Of a stretch of DNA of 64,000 bases, positions 54,686-63,030 are shown one piece after another. A program made the position numbers and the translations under genes. Positions within the stretch are counted from its first letter, which is position 1. The number at the start of each line of letters is the position of its first letter. The notes under the pieces are model-generated. The model ran no database searches and was not told where the DNA came from. It saw nothing but the letters and a program-made list of their open reading frames with translations. Origin of the DNA: Glandiceps talaboti (lineage: Eukaryota > Hemichordata > Enteropneusta > Spengelidae); the NCBI RefSeq assembly GCF_964340395.1, contig NC_135564.1, positions 19,024,819 to 19,088,818 on the forward strand. The letters are read 5' to 3'.

Positions 54686-56610
54686 AATTATCATTAAGTA
54701 CTCAGTGTTTTGAAGTGGCTTCCCTTTTCTCCACCTTAGAGTATTGAGCGTAATTGAAACTAATTATAACACTAACAATGCTATTTAATATTTTATCATT
54801 GAGACATGTCATAGAACAAATCTTAAAGATGCACTAGCTGTAACAGGGGTATTATTTTTTCTGACAACTAACAATATATTCACTGCAAATGGATAAAATG
54901 CAAGTATTTAGACATTGCCCATGTCAATTAGAGGTATATTTTATCTATAAGTAGTATAGTAACAAGTTGAAATCGTGATTCATTTGAAGTGTTGATTTTT
55001 GGGTGTGGTCCCCAAAATCAATTTGATTGGACAAATTTCTATACTGTGTGTACTGCTACAAAAAGCATATTGAATCACAGGTGATTCAATACTGCAGCTG
55101 TTCAGGATGTATAATATTATGTTTAAGTCATTAGATCGAACAAACAGTTTCAAAAATGTTCCAATTTCAGCTAGTGCAGCTTTAAAAAAATTACGCAATT
55201 ATGATGGCGTATACTAACCTACACAGTCACTGCTGTCAGAACTTTCACTGCCACATATACTTGCATTGCCTTATCAAATAGAAACGGACATCATTGGTAA
55301 AATAAGTTATTGATATGCTTGGTTCAGTGCGAACCAATACTATGAATGAAAACATCTCCAAACTTATAATCACTACGGTATCAGTTACACTGGCAATTTA
55401 CTTTGAGTTTAATATTTCAATCACTATACTAGAAAAACACCTGTTGATTAGGTATGAGTACATTTTACTACATTCAGACTAAGGTAAACCCGTGTCAAGG
55501 TCTAGACCATGTAAATAATTAGTTATGTTTTTTTGCCTCGTCTTCTGAGAAGACTAAATTTGATATAATTTTATAGGTATCTAAATATGGGTTTATTAAG
55601 GGAGTAAGTAGACAAAAGGGTATCTGAATTTATTCAATTAATACAGTAAATATGCTTATGCAATATACAGCAGACAATTTAAAACAATTCAAACACCTGT
55701 TTATCTATTATTTTGCGTTTAACTTTGAATAACGACTTTTACTTGTTTTACTGTTCTCCGATTTGGATCACGACATGGTAAGTCGAAATTTACATTAGCA
55801 AAACCCAAAACATATGAGCATTATTGTTTATTTAGTCAGTTGTTAGGAGAAGAAAATAACAAAATGTAAGGGATATATTTGAACCATTTACCTGCACAAT
55901 ATGCATAGTAACATTCAGTAGGTACAGCAAGGTTGTATACGTAGAAGTCACCACAGTTCTTTATTTGTATCGTGTCAGACCATCCACAACAGTTTGGTTC
56001 ATCCTCACTGGCACAAACCTTACGGGATACAGTGCCGTCTGCCTCCGAAGGATGGCTTCCATTGATCCATATTGGGTCATGTGTTCCACACGTATATGGT
56101 TCTACACAGTGTGTTGGAATATTTCCCCCTACCAGACTAGCAAATCTATACCAAGTCGAGGAAGAGAGACTGACGTCACAAATCCATTTCGAAGCGGACG
56201 ATGGTTGAAGATAGCTTGTTGATCTCCTGTAGTCAGTAATGTTGACATATGTTGAACATGGGTCAGAAGTAGGAGCAGCGAGTCCTTAACATAATGAATC
56301 CCCATATGAAAAAACAGAACAATGCAGAAGTGAATACATTATTTACTCAATACTAGATTGATTTAATGTAAGAAATATTTTTCATTCTATGTAAGTTAAA
56401 CTGTGGTTTTAGTGTTCATTGTTCATCTGTTGTCAACTTATTTGATGTTTTCAGGTAACAATATATCACGTTTTTGTACTAAATACAAAACAATTATTTG
56501 CTGTAAATCTAATTAAATATTGTGTATGGCAATTTTTATGGCGTAAACTTACCTATGTTAGCAAGGAAAAAACAGAACGTGACATATGTATGAAGCTTTT
56601 CTTGTGCCAT
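33073..56610 (-). CDS. VWDE: VWDE-like protein: D8C, VWD, EGF, single transmembrane helix (20 coding exons)
   Basis: Joined coding sequence of 3,183 nt, 1,060 residues. All 19 junctions use GT/AG and keep phase. Residues 1-20: signal peptide. About 28-150: D8C domain (CDVSLSSSTWYRF, HCVEPYTCGTHDPIWING, CCGW, NCGDFYVYNL). About 168-425: linker blocks like those between D8C and VWD in vertebrate VWDE. About 446-616: VWD domain (FDYAGVGEFVLMKS, ACNCGVAVR, GLCGLFDGDPSNDF). About 617-755: Cys-rich post-VWD region. 795-821: EGF. About 828-935: Ig/IPT-like sheet. About 936-985: Cys-rich module. About 996-1,014: transmembrane helix, then NKKREK stop-transfer and a 40-residue Ser-rich tail. Known VWDE proteins are secreted extracellular proteins with further EGF repeats; this one lacks those and is membrane-anchored. 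Expression and function are not shown by the sequence. Confidence 0.88.
33359..33393 (-). CDS. VWDE: VWDE-like coding exon 19: stop-transfer
   Basis: 35 nt encoding AVVVWNKKREKQ with the split Gly/Ala codon. The basic cluster after the hydrophobic stretch fixes the C-terminus in the cytoplasm. The donor is CAG|GTAAGG. Confidence 0.82.
34063..34120 (-). CDS. VWDE: VWDE-like coding exon 18: transmembrane helix
   Basis: 19 hydrophobic residues, AVVIGVVVSLVIVAVAAMV, between CTTTTCAG and G|GTAAGT. Length and composition are right for one membrane span. Phase 0 in, phase 1 out. Confidence 0.85.
34560..34900. repeat. Degenerate dispersed repeat in intron 17
   Basis: Three imperfect copies of a block like ttggctattgccaaaggcgt…ttgttgctaggcatatttgc, spaced about 120-140 bp apart. 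Reverse-complement relatives are at 5,840-6,200. It lies in the intron between exons 17 and 18. Confidence 0.6.
35661..35689 (-). CDS. VWDE: VWDE-like coding exon 17: 29-nt micro-exon with NAGNAG acceptor
   Basis: Encodes VVVEGKGSKN together with the last base of exon 16. The acceptor reads TTTCAGTAG: use of the second AG would remove one Val and keep the frame. The donor is AAC|GTAAGT. It forms the juxtamembrane linker. Confidence 0.75.
37462..37573 (-). CDS. VWDE: VWDE-like coding exon 16: Cys-rich module
   Basis: IDSCLVLGVCFETGQHHPN, then ALICTPSLDEYGWSSV, with the C-x5-C-(F/Y)-x-x-G-x(4)-P ... C-x-P ... WS pattern that follows the Ig-like fold in VWDE. The acceptor GGATTACAG lies just downstream of a (GA)n tract (37,602-37,694) occupying the place of the pyrimidine tract on the coding strand. 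Ends in phase 1. Confidence 0.82.
37602..37694. repeat. (GA)n microsatellite
   Basis: About 46 GA units just upstream, in transcript sense, of exon 16 of the VWDE-like gene, as (TC)n on the coding strand. Confidence 0.95.
37949..38078. repeat. A/C-rich simple sequence
   Basis: Poly-A interrupted by C (caaaca / aaaacaaac). It yields spurious Lys/Gln/Asn frames. It lies in intron 15. Confidence 0.85.
38518..38748 (-). CDS. VWDE: VWDE-like coding exon 15: Ig/IPT-like fold, Cys-rich start
   Basis: Encodes LLVSFQEVACPLKST ... YKISISNDGVEYSPDLEFTV ... NSVCMECEVAGTCRKK. The VSxSNDGxxxS ... FTVYxSVC pattern is conserved in VWDE proteins. The donor is AAG|GTACGC. Phase 0 to phase 0. Confidence 0.88.
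38930..39360. repeat. Dispersed repeat shared with the giant element
   Basis: Ordered similarity to 11,705-11,990 and 12,365-12,475, in the same orientation. It lies in intron 14. Confidence 0.6.
42067..42414 (-). CDS. VWDE: VWDE-like coding exon 14: EGF and start of Ig/IPT-like fold
   Basis: An EGF module with six cysteines in CVNGCSSHGTC then CTCNSGYVGEDC, followed by KPTVHGLRWDGACD and FVIGEGFLNTEYLTCRITF, an IPT-like strand pattern. The AAG acceptor at 42,416-42,415 after a T-rich tract keeps phase 0; a CAG seven bases further in would break the frame. Confidence 0.88.
43182..43599 (-). CDS. VWDE: VWDE-like coding exon 13: post-VWD Cys-rich region
   Basis: 418 nt. It contains RVGQGNSLFINEIDN, KSCRCHGDDRSENVCGYR, DFSFSWNLNFQADIPDWPTP and a C8-like end EQCTDVLE ... 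DGCES ... DDCVFDIQ. Vertebrate VWDE has the same W-P-T-x-G ... C ... CxxDIx order after VWD. Phase 2 in, phase 0 out. Confidence 0.88.
43700..44184 (-). mobile_element. tRNA-derived SINE in intron 12
   Basis: The minus strand begins CACCCGATGGTGTAGTGG (A box TGGTGTAGTGG) and has the B box GGGTTCGAAGCCC at 44,117-44,105, with a D-arm-like and anticodon-like stretch between. A T-rich run and a tRNA-unrelated body of several hundred bases follow. The B box is intact, but I could not pair a proper acceptor stem, so it is a SINE head rather than a working tRNA gene. The 3' end is approximate. Confidence 0.65.
44228..44433 (-). CDS. VWDE: VWDE-like coding exon 12: end of VWD domain
   Basis: Reads VYFYSGAWIKVHLYIWG, VVHAPSDDYGETGGLCGLFD and GDPSNDF, then a loop ending FADSW. 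GLCGxFDGDPxNDF is the strongest VWD signature in the protein. Upstream intron sequence is in frame without stops, but the CAG acceptor before Val fits the phase of exon 11. Confidence 0.9.
44583..44760 (-). repeat. Inverted copies of the 97-bp satellite unit
   Basis: About 1.8 units in the opposite orientation to the main array. The first is more diverged (acgttttctgcatgtttacc), the second close to consensus. A 50-bp spacer separates them from the direct array. Confidence 0.85.
44811..47482 (+). repeat. 97-bp satellite, about 27.5 tandem copies, in intron 11
   Basis: The unit starts tgctataaatgagtgtagca and ends ttacacttgatatgaa, with an exact period of 97 bp in every interval checked (44,905 / 45,002 / 45,099 and onward). 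Units are nearly identical. Recurrent variant positions are AAAGTGC/AAAGGGC, ACCGTAT/ACAGTAT, ATGAGTG/ATGAATG and GCGGTG/TCAGTG. It sits between the exons encoding the two halves of the VWD domain. No long reading frame is conserved through the units. Confidence 0.95.
47637..47667. mobile_element. 19-bp hairpin insertion, CATAGAC family
   Basis: TTGCAG, then CCATAGACACTGTCTATGG (perfect inverted repeat around one base), then TTGCAG. It is the only clear member of this family outside the giant element. Confidence 0.55.
48435..48656 (-). CDS. VWDE: VWDE-like coding exon 11: VWD domain
   Basis: Reads VQNRVTECGKHGRTACNC, then GVAVRENNDVIIIDYC and a loop ending SQGNTFL. The CNCGVAVR block is typical of the VWDE-type VWD domain. 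The downstream intron is about 4.0 kb and contains the 97-bp satellite. Confidence 0.88.
49041..49107 (-). CDS. VWDE: VWDE-like coding exon 10: VWD domain
   Basis: Continues directly as LRFDYAGVGEFVLMKSNT then RNFE, the F-D-Y/F-x-G-x-G-E-F-V-L strand pair of VWD. Phase 2 in, phase 0 out, donor GAG|GTAGGT. Confidence 0.88.
49300..49380. repeat. (CTATA)n pentanucleotide repeat
   Basis: About 16 units in intron 9, beginning with two CTATG variants. Confidence 0.9.
49604..49990. repeat. (CCACT)n to (ACTAC)n pentanucleotide field
   Basis: Starts as CCACT repeats, passes through a scrambled stretch of CACCA, CACAG and GCACT variants, and ends as long pure ACTAC runs broken by single CTCT units. 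The open frames here (Thr/His/Tyr-rich) are artefacts. Confidence 0.9.
50153..50223 (-). CDS. VWDE: VWDE-like coding exon 9: start of VWD domain
   Basis: VRTIDKDAKQCRSYGFHHY then RTFDG, where the Cys and HYRTFDG are the canonical opening of a VWD domain. The donor is GTGAGT. Phase 0 in, phase 2 out. Confidence 0.88.
50344..50401. repeat. (CA)n microsatellite
   Basis: CA run with one TA change near 50,391. It lies in intron 8. Confidence 0.9.
50876..51096 (-). CDS. VWDE: VWDE-like coding exon 8
   Basis: Encodes ISAEDCSVVINPEDWDES ... ALRDNVLDGTRIIRIGFEPL, close in pattern to the CSVVVQPESWD region preceding VWD in vertebrate VWDE. The donor is CCA|GTAAGA. The open frame continues past it to a stop at 50,825, so intron retention would truncate the protein. 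Confidence 0.85.
51141..51248. repeat. (GAT)n and (CCA)n compound microsatellite
   Basis: GAT run to 51,186, then CCA run to about 51,248, in intron 7 next to exon 8. Confidence 0.9.
51334..51466 (-). CDS. VWDE: VWDE-like coding exon 7
   Basis: Encodes LLSETSPLILEENAGPEPVT ... CTVPVLCKTSNACHLKLYS, a beta-sandwich-like stretch with three cysteines. The acceptor is TTTTTCAG and the donor GTGGGT. Phase 0 in, phase 1 out. Confidence 0.85.
52254..52337 (-). CDS. VWDE: VWDE-like coding exon 6
   Basis: 28 codons, ISCRARAYTVNSDRSPWQ then TSNAYFAGIR. The cysteine is likely the partner of the one in exon 5. The donor is GTAAGT and the acceptor CCACAG. Phase 0 to phase 0. Confidence 0.85.
53692..53761. 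repeat. (ATA)n microsatellite
   Basis: Trinucleotide run starting 19 bp beyond the exon 5 donor. Confidence 0.95.
53780..53869 (-). CDS. VWDE: VWDE-like coding exon 5
   Basis: 30 codons reading NLDASIHFSNCKALINNN then ANVTVESVSLLK, phase 0 to phase 0. The donor is GTTGGT. An (ATA)n microsatellite lies immediately downstream in the intron (53,692-53,761). Confidence 0.8.
54019..54269 (-). CDS. VWDE: VWDE-like coding exon 4
   Basis: Encodes EPYPSMSGDPKLEGPL ... FYFKCTVQFTESN ... FEVQWLFDYKSDP ... HNMTYDDNRLGKI, an Ig-like strand pattern (F-x-C ... V-x-W) comparable to the region after D8C in vertebrate VWDE. The donor is GTGAGT. Phase 1 in, phase 0 out. Confidence 0.85.
54618..54685. repeat. 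(CA)n/(ACA)n compound microsatellite
   Basis: Dinucleotide run passing directly into a trinucleotide run, in intron 3. Confidence 0.9.
54823..55185. mobile_element. 355-bp MITE with TTAA target duplication, in intron 3
   Basis: TTAA, then AGATGCACTAGCTG at the left and CAGCTAGTGCAGCT at the right (14-bp terminal inverted repeats with one or two mismatches), then TTAA. The interior is non-coding. TTAA duplication points to a piggyBac- or Kolobok-type non-autonomous element. A GATTCAATA hairpin lies in the interior near 55,069-55,090. Confidence 0.75.
55219..55269 (-). CDS. VWDE: VWDE-like coding exon 3 (51 nt)
   Basis: Short linker exon reading NASICGSESSDSSDCV with two cysteines, phase 1 to phase 1. 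The acceptor GATAAG has a weak pyrimidine tract, so this exon may be skipped in some transcripts without changing frame. Confidence 0.75.
   Translation of the reverse strand, partial: AMQVYVAVKVLTAVTV
55892..56284 (-). CDS. VWDE: VWDE-like coding exon 2: D8C domain
   Basis: Carries the entire D8C (uromodulin-type eight-cysteine) module in one exon: CSTYVNITDYRRSTS, KWICDVSLSSSTWYRF, THCVEPYTCGTHDPIWING, VCASEDEPNCCGW, IKNCGDFYVYNLAVPTECYY and AYCA. Phase 1 in and phase 1 out makes it a symmetric, shufflable module. Confidence 0.9.
56553..56610 (-). CDS. VWDE: VWDE-like coding exon 1: signal peptide
   Basis: Met codon at 56,610-56,608. It encodes MAQEKLHTYVTFCFFLANI plus the first base of Gly, a hydrophobic secretion signal with a positively charged start. 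The donor is G|GTAAGT. It ends in phase 1, matching exon 2. Confidence 0.85.
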
Positions 56611-56930
56611 TGTAGAACTTGCCGATCCAGATATCCCAGATAGGTATACTGAAAAATTAATTAGTAATTCTTAGTTTTTCTTCTCCTGATTGTACGAATA
56701 CCAGGAAAACGTTTTGAATGAACCTAAAATCTTTGGAATAAATCTTGTTTCTTGATCAGTAACAAAATTCTAAATATTGTAATGTTTGATGTCAACATCT
56801 ATCTTGTTATATTAATACCTCGTATCAAGTAGCATAACTAACATTAAATTGATAAAATACAATAAAGAAAACAACTATTTGCCTTCAATATTACACTTCA
56901 ATGTAAAACACACGTACGATGTATTGTTAC

Positions 56931-57060
56931 CTTGTAGCTTTGTGAAGCTTCACTTGAGGTGTAAGTAGTCTTGTAGTAAGACCAGGATCTGCGCTCGGAA
57001 TGTTGCCAAACAAAAGTCGGGGATGACTGCATCTCTGTTTCGCAGAGGTACACTCGGGCA
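56931..57060 (-). other. VWDE: Possible 5' untranslated exon of the VWDE-like gene
   Basis: A consensus donor (ACAAG|GTAACA, at 56,930-56,929) and an acceptor (TTTTTCAG, just above 56,650) would join an untranslated leader to the 38 nt before the start codon. The upstream edge is unknown. No TATA box can be placed with confidence. Confidence 0.35.
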
Positions 57061-57099
57061 AACCCTCGACAGGACCAAATGTTTTACTATGTGACCTAT

Positions 57100-58670
57100 G
57101 ATTGCTTTTAAAATGGCCAGAGTATCTAGCAGCTAGAGAAAAGTGTAAGCTGCCTTACACAAAATTCGTGCATAGGGGCAGTGTCATTTAGAAAGTGACG
57201 CACAAGAAACGTAATTCATTCGTTTTAGTTTAAACTCTCCCTACTCCCGAAATGGGAAAATGAACGACCTGTCCTATGTACCTACTTCATATGCACCATG
57301 ATATCACTAAAAACGAGAAACTCACCTTGCAATGATTAAGAAACATATTACTATCTCTGCAAAACGTACTTTCAATGGAAAATTGTATTTACCAGTCCTC
57401 ATTTTTTTTATAGTCTTCATATTGTCTTTATAGTTTTTTCCACACTTTTTCCTAATTTATGTTTGCATGCACGCACGCTTGTTGATTTTCACAACTGCAT
57501 GGCTCAGGTAAAACATACACTGCATCAGGATGGCGATGTATGTTCAAGTCTCATGTGAAAAAAACGAACCGATCTCTTCAAAAAACTAAAACTATTGTTG
57601 AATATTTGTTTTAGACCATTGAAATTCTGATTGTAACAAATTTAACATTGATAACAGGATTTAAGCAACATCATCAGTCAATCAATCAACTTGTTGTGAA
57701 TGCATGCCGAAATAAATGTTCGCATTTAATCATGCTATTTGCGAGACCTGAGAATACTCGTCAAATACGTGACACTGCATCGGAAATTTTAAGTTTAAGG
57801 TTTATTTATTATCCAAAAAAATCATTTTCTATTTTTTGATATTCAAAGGCGATGTGCCTAAAATGGGGTTTTGAGGAACGGTAAAACAATCAGGAAATAG
57901 AGGTAAAAACGACAAACTGGTTAAAATAATGACAAAATGGCTAAAATGACAACTTAGTAACACGCATACAGTAATACATCAATACACATTTACACAGCAG
58001 CAATTCAATTGAAAAAAGTGTAAAGTGCACATGTTCTCTCGATTGACTCATTTATTATGAAGATAACAAAGTATACACGTAGTAAGAATGGAATTCAATC
58101 ATCACGCCTGCACTGGTTGTCAAGCAAACAAAATGAATAAAATGGAATTTGCAATAAACGTTGAGAACGGATTTCAATACATTCTCTGTGGATTGAATCA
58201 ACGTGTATCATCGAAGGCAAATTTTAACACGTACTGAGGACTTTCCATAACCTGTGTTACTCGAAGATTTTATTGGCAATTCCAACAACTACTTATCAAC
58301 GTAACATGACAAGTATCAAAGTTACAGTAAAGTTAAGGCCACTGTGCACCATCAACTAATCGCTAAGTCGAATTAAATGTTTGTGCCCGACTCGAGGTAA
58401 CTAATTACCTTTTCTGCAATTAGTCATGGTCTTGTTACCTTTTACTTTCAATGAACATCTCTCCACATATTTAAAGCAAAATCATCTTTGTAGAGCTTTT
58501 CTGTCCTAAATGTTAAAAAGTCCAATCCCAGAATAGAGTGCTCTCAGTGTTGCAGTTATTTGTCTCTTGGATTCCTTATGAAATGTAATTAATGTGAAAG
58601 AAGGTCGGATATTAACAGTCATTTTGTACTCATATATTGCAGATGTAAGTTGGTCAATACATTGCTAATA
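57100..58670. other. Upstream DNA of the VWDE-like gene; no gene recognised
   Basis: AT-rich, with many stops in all frames. It may hold the promoter of the minus-strand gene, but no element can be identified with confidence. Confidence 0.4.
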
Positions 58671-58821
58671 GCAAAGTGTATGTATGTGTCCCATTAAGCT
58701 TGCTGATGTAGGTTTGTTAACGATTTATTTTCATAATTTATGGTTTTCAGTGATTAGACAATATCTTAACCCTACACTTGCGGCAACTGGGATACTTTTT
58801 CATCGAATAACCAAAGATATA

Positions 58822-58848
58822 TTCATTCATTCATTCATTCATTCATTA
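58822..58848. repeat. (ATTC)n short tandem repeat
   Basis: About six and a half tetranucleotide units. Confidence 0.9.
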
Positions 58849-58877
58849 GTGATGAATATCAAATGGAACCTTGAACA

Positions 58878-58913
58878 TCCTAGCACTAGGATGTGTACAT
58901 CCTAGTGCTAGGA
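58878..58913. repeat. Perfect 17-bp-arm hairpin
   Basis: TCCTAGCACTAGGATGT, a 2-nt centre, then ACATCCTAGTGCTAGGA. It starts the degenerate minisatellite that follows. Confidence 0.85.
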
Positions 58914-59560
58914 AGAAGAGCACAGCTATGTACCAGCTGTGTGCCTCACAGCCCCGTTACAGGGTATATTTTTCCACAGCCCTGGTACATGGTTGTGAAA
59001 AATAAGCCTGTTGAATGGATGTGGAATACCACCTCTGTGCCATGACTGTTTTGCACATCCCAGTAACATATGTACTGCATACCTACATGTAGCACACAGT
59101 TGTGCACATGCATGTAACAGCTATGGTGGAATAATACCCTGTAGCTACCCCTTTGTTCTTATCTGACTAGCATTGCTCACATAGATGGTATATGGCTGTG
59201 GGAAATACCTATGTTACAGCTATGCTAACATAGCTGGTACAATGGCTGTGGGAAATACCTATGTTACAGCTATGCTAACATAGCTGGTACATAGCTGTGG
59301 GAAAAACTCTTGTGCATGGATGTTGTAAAAAACCTATGCTGCATTGCTATTTTTCACATCCATGTTACATTGGTGTTGGCATACCAGTTACACATCTGTC
59401 AAATCTAGGTATGTTGCACCTAGTGTGTTGGCCAGAGCTGTTACAGGGATATTGTGCACATAACTGGTACAGTCCCCGTGGCTCCACTGGGCTGGTACAG
59501 CTATGTGCACAACCCTGCCCTAGCCATGTGAATGTTACAGGTATGTGCAAGGTTCCCTGT
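58914..59560. repeat. Degenerate ~50-bp minisatellite
   Basis: Best seen at 59,190-59,310, where a 50-bp unit (atggctgtgggaaatacc…acatagctggtaca) occurs about two and a half times almost unchanged. The flanks to both sides consist of decayed pieces of the same words (tggtaca, gctgtg, gttaca). Confidence 0.7.
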
Positions 59561-62500
59561 GTATCTGTAGGTAGTGTAGTGGTTTGTCTTATTAATCTTG
59601 AATGGAAGCTTGGTTTTGGATGTCATTTTTTTAAAATTCTACTGGTGTTATTGGAGTATCAGTTTTCGATCTGAAAACCACAATATATTGAATTGTTAAA
59701 ATACCAATAATTAGACATTATACATGTTAACCAATGGATATTATCCATTAGAAGTACAGAAAAATATTAAATCGTGATCACCGATGGGGAGCTGATTTTT
59801 GGGTTCGAACTTGATCATTAGATTCGTTGAATTTTGGGTTCGAACGCAAAAGTCAACGAACCCAATAATCAAGTTCATTTGATTTATCTTTTATGCAGGC
59901 ACAAAATACATGTATCCACATGTGATGCGATACTGCTGACGGTGTACGATGTTACGAGTAAGTTATTGTACCTCACAAAACATTTTCAAAAAATAAAACG
60001 TTCCAGTTGCAGGCTTCAATTTTCATATAGTTTGGCAAAATTAGTCTGCCAATTAAGGGGTATATAGTGTTTTTTAGCTGTAGGTCAGAATTTTGTTTGC
60101 CCTTATAGAAGGCTTTCAGTTTACATCTGGTTAAAATGCGTTTTCTACGTTTACAAAAATACTTATAATGACGGTTGTTTTGGAAAAAATTGAAAATTGT
60201 AGCGAAACTCTATTATTTATCGCATCATGCATATAAATTCTTATTTCATAATACCATTGTTTGTAAACATATAAAACATGAAGGGATCAGAATGGGCGTT
60301 ATGGCTGCTGAATGTGATCCATACGAACAATTTTCTTCTGAGTGGTGAGAATATCTTACGACTTATTGATAAGTATTACCTCAAATGACAAATGGGGAAG
60401 ACCAAGTGTATGTTGTACAGCATCAAAAGACTACACTCGGTAACTACATAACGAAGTCTATAAAATGTAACTGTTAACTTGCTTATTCTGTAATATGACG
60501 TTTCCATAAAATATTATTATCTACGATATCCAACGAGAGAAGTAGTGTTTACAGTAAAATATTAGTATCTTTCAAATGAATACATCAGTTTTGATACACA
60601 GTCAAGGTAATAAAATCCTATAAACATTCATTATGCTTACGTGTGTAGTGGGGCCAGAATTTCTACCCATAACTGTTCCAATGTCTAAAAAAGGAGGTCG
60701 GAAGGATTATTATAATCTACAAAAACATTGATAATATATAGTTTACTACAAAGATTATTCTATGTTGGAGTAAATTTTGTCATTCAGGAATGTTTATCTA
60801 CTGAAGCCCAACTACCTTATATATACACACATAGGGTGTACACTGCATGATTTCAAGCATAATGCAGTGAACCACACAAACGTCAATCATAATCAATCAT
60901 TTACTACATCCAACCACAAAAGATGTTTTGACTAGAAATCACTTCTTCAAATATTAAATAGCAGATATTCTACTACAGTAAGTACTACAGTTAGTAAAAC
61001 TTAAACATATCCAGGACACGAGTACTACAATTTTAACCAATATACACAACATAGTGTCGATAATCTGAGAACTCTCGACTGCAAACAGTCAGTCTTGTTC
61101 ACTCCATGATAGATGGCACTGTTTATGATATACATGGCACAACGTGGTGTTATGCATGGCCAGGGTTTAGTTACAAATCACAAATCGTAAACAATATTCA
61201 AACACATTCAATTTTTTCAATATTCCAAAAAGAGGTTATCGTCCGGTTGCCTAAGTTACAATGAATAGTTTCTTTTAGGAGCTCCGCAGGATCTTTTTTT
61301 CTGATCATAACATTTTTCTATGTTAAAAGTTCTAAAAGTCACGTTTGCATGTAACTTTGAAGCATTGATATTGAACTTACATTGGAATGTGAGCAAATAA
61401 ACCCCAAAGTATCGTACAAATATTTTCAACAGGGAGTATAAGTTTTGAATATTTCCATAACATTCACGTATAAGTATATAACTGCTACATTTTAATAGTG
61501 AAATGATGAAAATATGCATTGTTTCAGTGAGGAGCAAATTGTGCATGGGACTGCAAAGCACGTCAGTAGTCATTCATTACATATAAAAACAACACGTGAC
61601 GTTTTCTTAATGTCCTAATATAAACGTTGGTGGAAAATTGAAGCAGCCTCCAACATTCAGTAAAAATGTATGCCAATCTCCTCTCATTCCATTTATTCAC
61701 TTACCTAAATCCTAATATTCTACAGGGTATGTCAGACAAAGTATTTAGTCAAGTTGGTTATGTTGTGAAATCAGCACAGGTCAGTCAGTTAGTGGGTGAC
61801 TATGACATGACTGAATATGCACTCTCTGTGCATGGAACAATTGATAAACTATTTTACTAGCTTTTTGTAAGGTTTACATACCACGCAGTTTACCATACTG
61901 TCATTGAACGTCAAAATGAATATATAGTTGTTTGACTAAATTTGCTGCTCAATCTTGTACATGGGACGTGATCTGTGGGGTATGGCTAGAGGTTCTGACC
62001 CAATCATAAGCTAACAATGACATCATCATATGCTATGAGGTATGTAGAGCGCCCTCGCACGGAATTCACAGGGTAAAAGCACGGCATATCAAAACCTGTA
62101 TATTGAGCCTGGACAGAGAGAGATTTGCGTCTACTGCCAATGACTAACGTCTTTGTTTTACCAGAATTGACTCTATAGTTTGGTATAATTAATTTGTCAA
62201 TTGAAAGGGCATATTATGTATGATAGCAAGAGCTGAAAACATATGTGTTGAATAAAAAAAACTAAATGCTTTGCCTATAATGATGGCATCCAGTTTACAT
62301 CTAGTCAAAACTATATAGCCATTGTCGCCGATCAAAACGCTATTCATAAACAAAAAAGTGAATCGTATAGCGACGTGCGTAGCTACCGAAGGGAAAAAAT
62401 GTTTTCGCATATGGCTCCAGAACACAGGTGACACTGAATTGTTAAACATCATCAGGCAGGCAGCGATTGTAGGGTATTTGCGATTTGTGCGAGGTATTGT

Positions 62501-62840
62501 GTTGTTTTGTATAGTTTTAATACATTATTTTCCCCAAGACATACAAGGAACTTTGGCTCGTTCTCATAAACAAGTAAAAAAGTATGACAAAAAGGTGACT
62601 AGAAGTAGAAATAACCCTTGTTTCAAGTCCGACTACAACTCCTGCTGGACTTCTCGGTCACATTTATTATGATTGTTAATAATTTACTTTTTTTTTTTTA
62701 GTATTCGTCCATGTGGATATTAGTGGTCACTGTTGTACAGTGTATTGCACCACAGTTGGCAATAAAATAGGCTTTAGACCTTTAAACTAACAGTGCTTAT
62801 GGCATATTAAGGTATACTGTCTTGATTAACGAATTCCATA
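59561..62840. other. No gene recognised; one diverged repeat pair
   Basis: The stretch 60,015-60,160 (tatagtttggcaaaattagt … cagtttacatctggttaaaa) has a diverged relative at 62,165-62,315 (tatagtttggtataattaat … cagtttacatctagtcaaaa). Open frames up to about 116 codons show no domain and no splice-supported structure. Confidence 0.4.
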
Positions 62841-62852
62841 TTACGTTCTTAC

Positions 62853-63030
62853 CAGGGATAGGACGTCCATGACGACGACAGCTAATAACCCTAACATCTG
62901 GCACCTGTTGACCTGTCACTAGGGCAACATCACACATATGTTTTCCAGAGAGACTGTAGGTCAGTTTATTTTCAAAGGGCGGTGATATACGATAAGAAAT
63001 ATAAGGCAATATTGTTAGACTCGAGTAGCC
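62853..63030 (-). other. Weak candidate exon on the minus strand
   Basis: An open stretch reading LTYSLSGKHMCDVALVTG, then QVPDVRVISCRRHGRPIPG, ends in a good donor (CCTG|GTAAGA). It has mixed, protein-like composition unlike the surrounding DNA. The possible acceptor (GACTAG) is poor, and I recognise no family. It may belong to a gene extending beyond this window or be chance. Confidence 0.2.
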
